A DNA stretch of 10,605 bases from Clostridia bacterium. Its GTDB lineage: Bacteria > Bacillota_A > Clostridia > Oscillospirales > Acutalibacteraceae. The notes under the pieces are model-generated. The model did no database searches. It saw only the letters and a list, made by a program, of their open reading frames with translations, and was not told the origin of the DNA. The DNA lies in assembly GCA_017441045.1 (NCBI GenBank), contig JAFSAK010000132.1:1-10605 (forward strand), given 5' to 3'. The stretch's first letter is position 1. Each line of letters begins with the position of its first letter. The position numbers and the translations under genes were made by a program. This document shows positions 1 to 6,770 of this stretch, piece after piece.

Positions 1-119
1 AAAAAATAAAAACTCCAAAATATTTTTATATATTTTAGAACTGTTATTTTTTATTTTAAATTTCGGTGTTTACAAAGTAAAAAACACGACCGCTTTTTAG
101 CAAAATTTTTCTCAGCCTA

Positions 120-148
120 TTGCATAAATACAGGCGTGGTAGTATAAT
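120..148 (+). promoter_or_regulatory. Sigma-A-type promoter of the regulator gene
   Basis: A perfect TATAAT -10 hexamer lies at 143-148 and a partial -35 box TTGCAT at 120-125, with a 17-base spacer. Transcription would start near 155. This decides the start of the downstream gene: the in-frame TTG at 148 overlaps the -10 box and would lie upstream of the transcript, so the ATG at 193 is preferred. The rest of 1-119 is AT-rich and I see no gene in it. Confidence 0.6.
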
Positions 149-192
149 TGAAATATAGAAAGCCCTATTCCATTAAAAGAGATGACGATAAA

Positions 193-1353
193 ATGAAATT
201 TGAAACAGCAAGTGTAGCTGCTGAGCGTTTGGGTGTTAATATCCGAACGGTACAAAAATGGGCAAAACTCGGAAAACTGGCGGGCGCTATGAAGGTGGGC
301 CGCGATTGGATGATTCCTGAAAACGCTATTCCTTCTGAACATATTGCGGAAGATATAGATACTGCATTTTTACCCTTTGCATTGGGTAGTTTCGAGTGCG
401 GTAAAGCAATGGAATTTGCTCGTAGCATTGAAAATGAAGATGAGCGCAATATTGCCATCGGTGAATGTTATTATCATATGGGACAGTGCGAAAAAGCGGT
501 AGAGGTTTTGGAAAAGTATCTCGATAGCCCCATTCACGATTATCAGTTAGCCGCAACCCTTATATGCTTTTTTTCATATCTGTCTTTGGGGCATAAGCAT
601 CAGGCCCATCTTGCTGTTAACAGTATGGAAAAGCAACTTAAAGAGTTTTATCATATCAATGCCGATGAAGAAATGTGCGCAAAAGGCGTATTTGTATGTT
701 CGATGTTATCAACGCTTCTGCATTTTTCATCAAATAGGATTCCCCAACTTGAAAACTATGTAAACCGTCTGCACGGCGGGGTTAAATCTCTTGCTTTATA
801 TGCTATTGCCTATAAAGCGTATCTTGAAAAAGATTATAGCCGCGCCTACGGAATTTCTGAAGCGGCATTGATTGTTTGCCCTAAAAATTATGTTATCGCG
901 CTTATACATATTCATATAATTTCGGCGGTAAGTTTAATGGGGCTCACGAGGGTAAGAAGGGCTAAAGAGCATCTTAAAGCAGCTTGGAATTTAGCCAAAG
1001 ATGATGGCCTTTATCAACCCTTTGCGGAGCATCATTCGGTTCTGCATGGACTTTTGGAATCTCATATAAAAAAGGAACACCCCGAGGAGTTCGCCTTTAT
1101 AATCGAACTTGCTAAAAATTACGGCAAGAGTTGGCGCGGCGTTCATAATGAAACTATGAGCAAAACCGTAGCCGATAACCTTACTACTACCGAATTTGTC
1201 GTGGCTACCCTATATTATAGAGATTGGCGCATAAAAGAAATAGCGGAGCATATGCACCTTTCCGAAAAAACCATTAAGAACTATTTGCAGATTATATATC
1301 AGAAACTCGGTATAAACGGCAAAAAGGGCCTTGAAGAGTTTATGATAAATTAA
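193..1353 (+). CDS. Transcriptional regulator with N-terminal excisionase/MerR-like HTH and C-terminal LuxR-type HTH
   Basis: This is a predicted cytoplasmic DNA-binding regulator of 386 residues, counted from the ATG at 193. Residues about 1-45 (TASVAAERLGVNIRTVQKWA, then a K-x-GRDW-x-IP wing) match the excisionase/MerR-like helix-turn-helix that often reads 'sensitive to context, then write wing'. Residues about 60-320 are helical, with TPR-like repeats (for example IAIGECYYHMGQCEKAVEVL), probably a sensing or dimerisation module. The last 57 residues (LTTTEF ... IKEIAEHMHLSEKTIKNYL ... KLGINGKKGLEEF) are a LuxR/GerE helix-turn-helix. The open frame extends back to a TTG at 148, but that codon sits in the -10 box. 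The ATG at 193 follows a weak AAGAGA ribosome binding site (177-182). The gene has its own terminator, and the surface-protein operon begins 217 bases downstream, making that operon a plausible but unproven target. The ligand is unknown. Confidence 0.82.
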   Translation: MKFETASVAAERLGVNIRTVQKWAKLGKLAGAMKVGRDWMIPENAIPSEHIAEDIDTAFLPFALGSFECGKAMEFARSIENEDERNIAIGECYYHMGQCEKAVEVLEKYLDSPIHDYQLAATLICFFSYLSLGHKHQAHLAVNSMEKQLKEFYHINADEEMCAKGVFVCSMLSTLLHFSSNRIPQLENYVNRLHGGVKSLALYAIAYKAYLEKDYSRAYGISEAALIVCPKNYVIALIHIHIISAVSLMGLTRVRRAKEHLKAAWNLAKDDGLYQPFAEHHSVLHGLLESHIKKEHPEEFAFIIELAKNYGKSWRGVHNETMSKTVADNLTTTEFVVATLYYRDWRIKEIAEHMHLSEKTIKNYLQIIYQKLGINGKKGLEEFMIN

Positions 1354-1369
1354 TAAAGGTAAGAAAAAC

Positions 1370-1403
1370 GCCCGAGAGGTAACACTCTCGGGCATAATTT
1401 TTT
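1370..1403 (+). terminator. Rho-independent terminator after the regulator
   Basis: A perfect 9-bp stem, GCCCGAGAG (1370-1378) with CTCTCGGGC (1385-1393), has a 6-base loop and is followed by ATAATTTTTT. It starts 17 bases after the regulator stop codon, so the regulator and the following genes are separate transcription units. Confidence 0.9.
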
Positions 1404-1409
1404 ATTGTC

Positions 1410-1427
1410 CGTTCGTTTAAACGAACG
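1410..1427. promoter_or_regulatory. 18-bp perfect palindrome, candidate operator
   Basis: CGTTCGTTTAAACGAACG is a perfect palindrome with no spacer, lying 17 bases past the terminator stem and 85 bases upstream of the -35 box of the next operon. With no loop and no T-tract it is not a terminator. Its symmetry fits a dimeric DNA-binding protein, possibly the adjacent regulator. That assignment is inference. Confidence 0.5.
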
Positions 1428-1486
1428 CAAATTCGGTAAAAATTTGGTTTTTTGGCAAAATACGGCACAAAATAATATAAAAAATT

Positions 1487-1509
1487 GCACTTTTTTTCCT
1501 AAAAAGTGC
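1487..1509. repeat. Inverted repeat abutting the -35 box of the surface-protein operon
   Basis: GCACTTTTT (1487-1495) is repeated inverted as AAAAAGTGC (1501-1509) around a 5-base centre, TTCCT. It ends two bases before the candidate -35 box at 1512. It lies upstream of the expected transcription start, so it would act as DNA (an operator or activator site), not as an RNA hairpin of this operon. Confidence 0.5.
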
Positions 1510-1511
1510 TC

Positions 1512-1540
1512 GTTACAAATGAGAAATAGAGGTATATAAT
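1512..1540 (+). promoter_or_regulatory. Promoter of the Cys-rich protein / VWA adhesin operon
   Basis: The -35 box GTTACA (1512-1517, 4 of 6 to consensus) and a perfect TATAAT -10 box (1535-1540) are separated by 17 bases. Transcription would start near 1547, leaving a leader of about 24 bases that holds an AAGGAG ribosome binding site at 1559-1564, six bases before the ATG at 1571. The short leader leaves no room for a riboswitch. Confidence 0.7.
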
Positions 1541-1570
1541 CATCTTGTAAAATCAAACAAGGAGAAGGTT

Positions 1571-1858
1571 ATGACAGAAATTAAAAAACGAGTCTATTCT
1601 CTGCTGGGTGATATTGTTGAGGTGAATTTGGTTTTTGACACCGAATCAGAAATGTATCTGGGAGAATTTCCCGATTTTGCCGAAACTCCCCGATATACTC
1701 CTTGCGGAAGACCTTGGGTGAACGTCACCTATGATGGTTGCCCCTATGCCGAAGATAAATACGGCGACTGCGGTTCCTGTAAATTTTTCCGATGCGAACA
1801 TCCGGGAGATTTAATCGGTATTTGCGAAAATGAAAATTTAAGAAAGGAAATAAAATAA
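1571..1858 (+). CDS. Small cysteine-rich protein of unknown function, first gene of the adhesin operon
   Basis: I do not recognise this 95-residue protein. It has no signal peptide or membrane segment, so it is probably cytoplasmic. The N-terminal half (about 1-40) is acidic and looks like beta-strand. The C-terminal half holds six cysteines at 45, 57, 67, 70, 75 and 85, in the arrangement C-x11-C-x9-C-x2-C-x4-C-x9-C with an adjacent His77. The stretch CGSCKFF followed by GDLIGICEN resembles small metal- or Fe-S-binding modules with a CxxCxxF...GxC pattern. Metal binding is inferred; no family is assigned. The start is supported by AAGGAG six bases upstream. Its stop is one base from the ATG of the VWA protein, whose ribosome binding site (AAGGA, 1844-1848) lies inside this gene, so the two are co-transcribed and probably translationally coupled. 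Confidence 0.75.
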   Translation: MTEIKKRVYSLLGDIVEVNLVFDTESEMYLGEFPDFAETPRYTPCGRPWVNVTYDGCPYAEDKYGDCGSCKFFRCEHPGDLIGICENENLRKEIK

Positions 1859-1859
1859 A

Positions 1860-3620
1860 ATGAAAAAACTTTTCAACAAAACACTTTCTATACTTTTAAC
1901 AATGGCGATAGTTTTATCGTTGTTTGCAGGAATGGGTACGGTTGCTTTTGCGGCATCTAACCCGAATTTCAGCAAGGTGGCAGACGCTCCCACACTTGAT
2001 GGTTGGAGAAACTTTTTCGGCACCACCTTTACCTCCTCCGAAAATGCGGGTGGCGTTTGGACCGATAAATCGGTATTCGCCGATAATTCTTATTTTACGG
2101 GACTTACCGATGCCTATAATAATCCCATAATTCCCGAAGTTGCAGACGATAGTTTTTTGGTTGCTCTTTCGGCTATTGCTTCTAATAAATCTATTGTTGG
2201 CTATTCACATATTCCAACCGACACAGTTCTCGTTCTTGATATTTCGGGCTCTATGGGACCGAGCACTTGGGGCTCTAATAACAATAATGCGGTAAGCGAC
2301 CTTGTTCTCGCCGCTAATGCCGCTATGACACGGCTTTTAGACCTTAATAGAAATAACCGCGTTGGTATTGTTCTTTATTCGGCAGCGTATGATGAAGGCA
2401 ATAATTTCCACTATACCACCCTTCTTCCTATAGACCGTTATGAAGCAACAGGTACTGTTACCTATAACGGAGGCACCCGATGGGACACAAGTGATGATGT
2501 GACCGTAGGTAAGTTCCTCGAAACCAATGCTAATAACAATCACAACGGAAATGAAGTTTCTATTGCTTCGGGCGTTAGCACTGAAGACGGAAATGTATCA
2601 ACAAGAACAGTTGATGTAGTAGGCGGTACCTTTATTCAGGGCGGTTTACAGGCGGCTGCCGACCTCTTTAAAGCAAAATCTGCCGCTGATGATACCATCA
2701 TAAAGGGTGACGGTTTCCAGAGCGGAACACAGCGTAAGCCAGTTATGGTGCTTATGAGTGACGGCGCTCCTACCTACGCCGCAACCGATTATAGAAACGC
2801 CGCCGATACCGATAGAGGAAACGGGCAATCCACAAGCGAAACCTATGCCTTTTTAACCCAGCTTACCGCTGCCTATGTTAAAGAGCGGATAAGCGGTTAT
2901 TATAACGATAGTGAAGCTCTTTTCTATACTTTAGGCCTTGGCGTTGGCAATAGCTCTGTTGCACAGAGTGTACTCAATCCTTCTAATTCTACAAATAATA
3001 TTAAAGGTTTTTGGGAAGATTATCTTGCTGCCACCAATAATGCAACGGTTGAAATAACAGATGGTACTTCGGTTATTAAGGATGCTGATATAACCGATTT
3101 CAATTATAGCAATCTTTATTCCGATGCCGATACGGGTCAAGAACTTTTTGCCGCCTTTGACAAAATAGTAGAACAGATTATACTTCAGTCCCTCTATAGA
3201 CCTACATTGGTAGAAAACAATAATGCTCATATGGAAGGTTATATTGAATTTATCGATGATATCGGCGATTATATGCAGGTAGAGCAGATTGAGGGTATAT
3301 GGATAGGCAATAAACTTTTCACCGGCGAAAAGTTAAGTGAAAACTTCAAAGTAGGCGGCGGTTCCCTCGGTACCGTTGCAAATCCAAACGAACTTGGTAA
3401 TAATCTTATCTGGGCGGTTAAAGAGCGCCTTGGTATCCAGAGTACCGAAGAAGCAAGAACCCTTGTTGGCCTTGCCTATGATGCAGGTCAGTTAAAATAC
3501 GGTACAAATGGCGAATTCTCCAACTTCATCGGTTGGTATGCCGATAAAGACGGAAAGTATATCGGTTTCTGGAATGAAAATCATACCTATGCCGATATTC
3601 CCGTAGGAGCCGCATTATAA
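1860..3620 (+). CDS. VWA-domain surface adhesin, N-terminal part (frame broken from the C-terminal part)
   Basis: This is the N-terminal half of a large secreted cell-surface protein, 586 residues as read. Residues 1-31 are a Sec signal peptide with a KK n-region, a hydrophobic core and an AFA|AS cleavage site. A von Willebrand A domain starts near 120. The MIDAS metal site is complete: D127-x-S129-x-S131 (VLVLDISGSMG), T257 and D301 (LMSDGAP). About 126 residues separate the DxSxS loop from T257, more than in a minimal VWA domain, suggesting an inserted arm near 190-255, as is known in pilus-tip adhesins such as RrgA. Such domains bind host or matrix ligands. The frame stops at TAA 3618-3620 with no wall anchor. 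The sequence resumes in the -1 frame and continues to an SPQTG anchor, so this is best read as part of one gene spanning 1860-6646. Confidence 0.85.
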   Translation: MKKLFNKTLSILLTMAIVLSLFAGMGTVAFAASNPNFSKVADAPTLDGWRNFFGTTFTSSENAGGVWTDKSVFADNSYFTGLTDAYNNPIIPEVADDSFLVALSAIASNKSIVGYSHIPTDTVLVLDISGSMGPSTWGSNNNNAVSDLVLAANAAMTRLLDLNRNNRVGIVLYSAAYDEGNNFHYTTLLPIDRYEATGTVTYNGGTRWDTSDDVTVGKFLETNANNNHNGNEVSIASGVSTEDGNVSTRTVDVVGGTFIQGGLQAAADLFKAKSAADDTIIKGDGFQSGTQRKPVMVLMSDGAPTYAATDYRNAADTDRGNGQSTSETYAFLTQLTAAYVKERISGYYNDSEALFYTLGLGVGNSSVAQSVLNPSNSTNNIKGFWEDYLAATNNATVEITDGTSVIKDADITDFNYSNLYSDADTGQELFAAFDKIVEQIILQSLYRPTLVENNNAHMEGYIEFIDDIGDYMQVEQIEGIWIGNKLFTGEKLSENFKVGGGSLGTVANPNELGNNLIWAVKERLGIQSTEEARTLVGLAYDAGQLKYGTNGEFSNFIGWYADKDGKYIGFWNENHTYADIPVGAAL

Positions 3621-3637
3621 ATAAATCTTATGGTATG
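3578..3637 (+). other. Frameshift junction within the surface-protein gene
   Basis: The frame of the VWA part ends at TAA 3618, while the frame of the downstream part is open from 3578. The switch must therefore lie in 3578-3617. Reading GCC GCA to 3614 and then ATT ATA AAT AAA from 3614 gives ...GAA-IINKSYGMLGE, a smooth join that needs one extra base (for example GCAATT instead of GCATT). I see no X-XXY-YYZ slippery heptamer here. The ATG at 3635 has no ribosome binding site; the nearest GGAG is 26 bases upstream. A deletion or an assembly error is therefore more likely than programmed frameshifting or independent initiation. Confidence 0.8.
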
Positions 3638-6600
3638 CTGGGCGAAATAGCAAATGGATATAACGCCAGTGATCTTATGTATGTATCCATTCAGGTGCAT
3701 ACTGCCATAGTACCTCAAAGTCAGTTCGGCGCGGCCGATAATGATGTTATTATGCCCGGTCACGCACAGCTCATCTTCCGCGTTCCCGCATCCCTTATCC
3801 CCGTTGTTTCATATGATGTTTCTCTTGAGGGAACGGGCTATGATAACGCCAGAAATATCGAAATGACCATCACCGATGCCGAGCCCATCAGATTGCTTTT
3901 TGAAGTAGGACTTCGTGATGATGTTAACGAATATAATATTGAGGCCGCTCTCGGTAATAATAACCGTGCGGCAGACGGAAAATACACTTTCTATACTAAT
4001 CAGTGGAGCCAAGAGCAGTTTGAAATGGAAACCGATAACGATAATTCAAACTATATTCATCCCACCGATTCTATAAACACCTTATCATACTTTGAACCCA
4101 ACTATGAAAACGAGCGTTATTACTATAACGAGCCAACCCCCGTATATATTAAAAACGGAAGCGCCTATGCTAAATATTCATCTGACACCAAACCCACCAA
4201 AAACGACGGAAATGAATATTATCGTCAGATAAATGTGTTTGAGCTTACGGGTATAGGTAATAATGCTACCCTTATAAAGAAATATGAAAGAATATCCGAT
4301 ACGGCTCTCGGAAGAGTTGCTAAGAGCGATACCAATGGCGGATGGAATATTCCCAAGGAAACAATTCACCGCGTTTACGATGAGGTTGAAACTCTGAAAG
4401 CTACTGGCGCCAATGTGACAAATACTCTCGCTTATTCATATTTTCCCACGGTTGAACACATTGAAGGCACCCATTATTATGCCGATGCCATTCTCGGCAA
4501 TAACGGTAAACTTACAGTAACTCCCGCAACCGGAATTGCTATCACCAAAAATATTGATGAAACCTTGGCTGGTGTTACCCACGCATTTGAATTCGGCGTA
4601 GATATCGGCGATAGCGCCGCAACCTATCAGGTTGTTCGCAAGGGCGCCGACGGTATGTATAATGCGGGTGCCGAGACCATCACCCTTGATGGTAGCGGCG
4701 TTGGTAAAATCACGATAAACGCAGGGGAAACCGTTCTTATTGTAGGTCTTCCTGCAGGCGTTCATTATAAGGTTGAAGAAATTATCCCTGCAGGCGCCGA
4801 TTATGTAGAGGCAATGATCGTTGATGATGAAGGTATTGTAGAACTTCATAAATTAAACCGTGTTGAATTTGTTAATACTCTCCGTCAGAACGGCAGTTTG
4901 GTAATCAGCAAACAGATTACCCACCCATTTACTACCGCGCCCGATAGCATCAATAATCATATATTCAAATTTGATGTTATATTAAATGATGGCGGCGCTG
5001 CATATCCCGATACAGTTGTTGAAGCGTATTATTCCAACGATACGGATAATAAGTTTAATATTCCCGTTGTTAACAATGTTTTGAGCAATATTGAGCTTAA
5101 AGGAAATCAGTCCATCGTTATTGCGGTTAAATCGGGTTGGAAGGCGGTAGTTACCGAGGATGCAGGCGCAATGCCTGAGGGCTTTGCCTTGAGTGACGTC
5201 CGCGTGCTTAATGATATAACCGAGGTTAGCACCACTCAAAATGTGGTTTATGTTTTCACAAATAACTACGCTCCTGCAGAGGTTTCTCCAAATGTTACCA
5301 TAAATGCATCAAAGAACTTCACAGGCAGACCTTGGAATAACGATAACTTTACCTTCGTTCTTTATCGCTATGATCCTCATACTGCAAGTCAGATAGAAAT
5401 CGCTCGCGAAACCATCAATCAGAACGGCGATTTCGGAAGTGTTCTTACTGCGGCTCTTAAAAATGAGAAATATACGCATGTAGGCACCTATCAGTATAGC
5501 ATTAAAGAAATCGTTCCCACCGAATTAAAGGGTATAACATTTGACAGTGTTTCGAGAGATTTCCATATCATCGTTACCGATAACGATACCGATGGAAAAC
5601 TTGAAATAGGCGGCGTTGAGAATTTAAATCTCACTTCTGTAACTTCGGTGGCAAGCGGATTTGTTGTTACTGCAAATCAGTTTGTAAATACCTATAAAGC
5701 AGATGGCATTGCCGAAATCATCTTTGAAATTAATAAGAAGGTTTCAAGCAGCGGTAATGGCAATTACGGCCCCGAAGGTTTTGAATTTGGTCTTTATGAT
5801 AAGCAAGGCAACCTTGTAAGTCCTCTTTACAGCACCAATGCAGAGGGTAAAGCGCAGTTCACCTTCACTTATAATGCCGATAATGTAAGTTATAATAACG
5901 ATAAGGTTATCGAATATATCATTAAAGAAACCGATACCCAAATTCCCGGTATGACCTATGCTGCTGATATTCCCGTTAAGGTAACCGTAAAGGATAATCT
6001 TGATGGAACAATAAGCGCGTCTGCAGATATAGGTAACGCTAATAATGATATAGTTACCGTAGATGTTACTAACTACTATAATCCCGATAATACCGAAACT
6101 TCCGTTACCGTTGATATTGAAAAAACGGTTGAAAACAAGGGAACTCTTATTTTAGGACCCGAAGGTTTTGAATTTGTGTTAAAGGGTAAAAACGGCGAGC
6201 AAACAGAGAAAACCGATAAAGACGGAAAAGCGCAGTTCACGCTTAATTACGATAGCGCCGATATAGGCGAGACCTATACCTATACTTTATCGGAGGTTAA
6301 GGGTGACCTTGAGGATATGGAATATAGCAAAAAGGAATATGAAATATCCGTACAAATTTCTCTTAATGCCGAAAACAAGGTAGTTGCGAATGTTTTATTT
6401 GAAGGCCAAGATTATACGGATAAAGATATTGTAGCCGAGTTTATCAATACTAATAAGGCAAATATCCCCGTAGAACCAACCCCTGAACCTACTCCCGCAC
6501 CTACTCCCACTCCCGCTCCCGAAGTAACCTCACCTCAAACGGGTTACAACAGAAATATCGGGCTCTTGCTTGGAGTACTCTTCGTAAGCGGCGGTTTGGC

Positions 6601-6646
6601 GGTTTACACTACCTTAAAACTTAATAAAAAAGAAACAGAAGAATAA
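3635..6646 (+). CDS. C-terminal part of the VWA surface protein: isopeptide Ig-like stalk with SPQTG sortase anchor
   Basis: This part is 1003 residues from the first ATG, with no signal peptide and no ribosome binding site. Residues about 1-295 appear to continue the adhesin head. Five tandem Ig-like (Cna-B/Spy0128-type) domains follow, each with a Lys/Glu/Asn set as in self-made isopeptide bonds: K305/E381/N414, K426/E508/N543, K560/E625/N685 (the most FctA/Spy0128-like), K701 or K702/E765/N813, and K830/E887/N938. The last two share a GPEGFEF motif. A Pro/Thr linker (about 947-962) leads to SPQTG (966-970), a hydrophobic helix and a KLNKKETEE tail, which is a class sortase recognition signal of the LPxTG type. 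Covalent wall anchoring needs a sortase, and none is in the window. Only fused to the upstream half would this be exported. Bond-forming residues are inferred by position, not proven. Confidence 0.85.
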   Translation: MLGEIANGYNASDLMYVSIQVHTAIVPQSQFGAADNDVIMPGHAQLIFRVPASLIPVVSYDVSLEGTGYDNARNIEMTITDAEPIRLLFEVGLRDDVNEYNIEAALGNNNRAADGKYTFYTNQWSQEQFEMETDNDNSNYIHPTDSINTLSYFEPNYENERYYYNEPTPVYIKNGSAYAKYSSDTKPTKNDGNEYYRQINVFELTGIGNNATLIKKYERISDTALGRVAKSDTNGGWNIPKETIHRVYDEVETLKATGANVTNTLAYSYFPTVEHIEGTHYYADAILGNNGKLTVTPATGIAITKNIDETLAGVTHAFEFGVDIGDSAATYQVVRKGADGMYNAGAETITLDGSGVGKITINAGETVLIVGLPAGVHYKVEEIIPAGADYVEAMIVDDEGIVELHKLNRVEFVNTLRQNGSLVISKQITHPFTTAPDSINNHIFKFDVILNDGGAAYPDTVVEAYYSNDTDNKFNIPVVNNVLSNIELKGNQSIVIAVKSGWKAVVTEDAGAMPEGFALSDVRVLNDITEVSTTQNVVYVFTNNYAPAEVSPNVTINASKNFTGRPWNNDNFTFVLYRYDPHTASQIEIARETINQNGDFGSVLTAALKNEKYTHVGTYQYSIKEIVPTELKGITFDSVSRDFHIIVTDNDTDGKLEIGGVENLNLTSVTSVASGFVVTANQFVNTYKADGIAEIIFEINKKVSSSGNGNYGPEGFEFGLYDKQGNLVSPLYSTNAEGKAQFTFTYNADNVSYNNDKVIEYIIKETDTQIPGMTYAADIPVKVTVKDNLDGTISASADIGNANNDIVTVDVTNYYNPDNTETSVTVDIEKTVENKGTLILGPEGFEFVLKGKNGEQTEKTDKDGKAQFTLNYDSADIGETYTYTLSEVKGDLEDMEYSKKEYEISVQISLNAENKVVANVLFEGQDYTDKDIVAEFINTNKANIPVEPTPEPTPAPTPTPAPEVTSPQTGYNRNIGLLLGVLFVSGGLAVYTTLKLNKKETEE
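5768..6175 (+). repeat. Two copies of a GPEGFEF-coding segment in adjacent stalk domains
   Basis: GPEGFEF is encoded at 5768-5788 and again at 6155-6175, 387 bases (129 codons) apart, with nearly identical DNA (CCCGAAGGTTTTGAATTTG in both). Both copies are followed by a GKAQFT motif. This indicates that the fourth and fifth stalk domains arose by internal duplication. Confidence 0.7.
6473..6520 (+). repeat. Pro/Thr-rich wall-spanning linker repeat
   Basis: Alternating Pro codons with Glu, Thr or Ala (EPTPEPTPAPTPTPAP) lie just before the SPQTG motif at 6530-6544. Such linkers typically cross the peptidoglycan layer in sortase-anchored proteins. Confidence 0.8.
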
Positions 6647-6661
6647 CTACCTCTCTCTATA

Positions 6662-6698
6662 GCCCGAATGTCTATTATTAGGCATTCGGGCGAATTTT
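6662..6698 (+). terminator. Rho-independent terminator after the surface-protein operon
   Basis: A perfect 9-bp stem, GCCCGAATG (6662-6670) with CATTCGGGC (6683-6691), can extend inward by a T-G and a C-G pair, leaving an 8-base loop. It is followed by GAATTTTTG. It begins 15 bases after the stop codon at 6646 and separates the surface-protein operon from the Rnf operon. Confidence 0.88.
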
Positions 6699-6755
6699 TG
6701 CGAAATAAGGGTATAATATATTATAATATATAAAAACATAAGTTTGTTATAAAAT

Positions 6756-6770
6756 AGTCAATAGTTGACT
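6756..6770. promoter_or_regulatory. Inverted repeat overlapping the rnf -35 box, candidate operator
   Basis: AGTCAA (6756-6761) and TTGACT (6765-6770) are perfect inverted copies around a TAG centre. The right arm is itself the -35 hexamer, so a protein bound here would block RNA polymerase. It does not match the Rex consensus (TTGTGAA-N6-TTCACAA), the redox repressor one might expect at an rnf operon. Confidence 0.45.

Noticed and set aside
1547..1570. Riboswitch or attenuator in the adhesin operon leader
   Set aside because: The predicted leader is only about 24 bases long, and the hairpin at 1487-1509 lies upstream of the transcription start.
3612..3637. Programmed -1 ribosomal frameshift joining the two surface-protein ORFs
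   Set aside because: There is no X-XXY-YYZ slippery heptamer in the overlap 3578-3617 and no obvious downstream hairpin, and a constitutive surface protein would not need it. A one-base indel is simpler.
3635..3637. Independent translation start of a second, separate surface protein
   Set aside because: No ribosome binding site lies within 20 bases upstream, and the product would carry a wall-anchor signal but no export signal.
4436..4849. 137-codon minus-strand ORF inside the stalk gene
   Set aside because: It is antisense to a well-supported coding region, lacks a ribosome binding site and has no recognisable domain; likewise the other minus-strand ORFs, including 6860-7228 and 7056-7559 within rnfC.
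6712..6730. Fur/PerR-type box in the TATAATATATTATAATATA tract
   Set aside because: The resemblance rests only on AT-richness; such palindromes arise easily in this base composition, and an UP element explains the tract as well.
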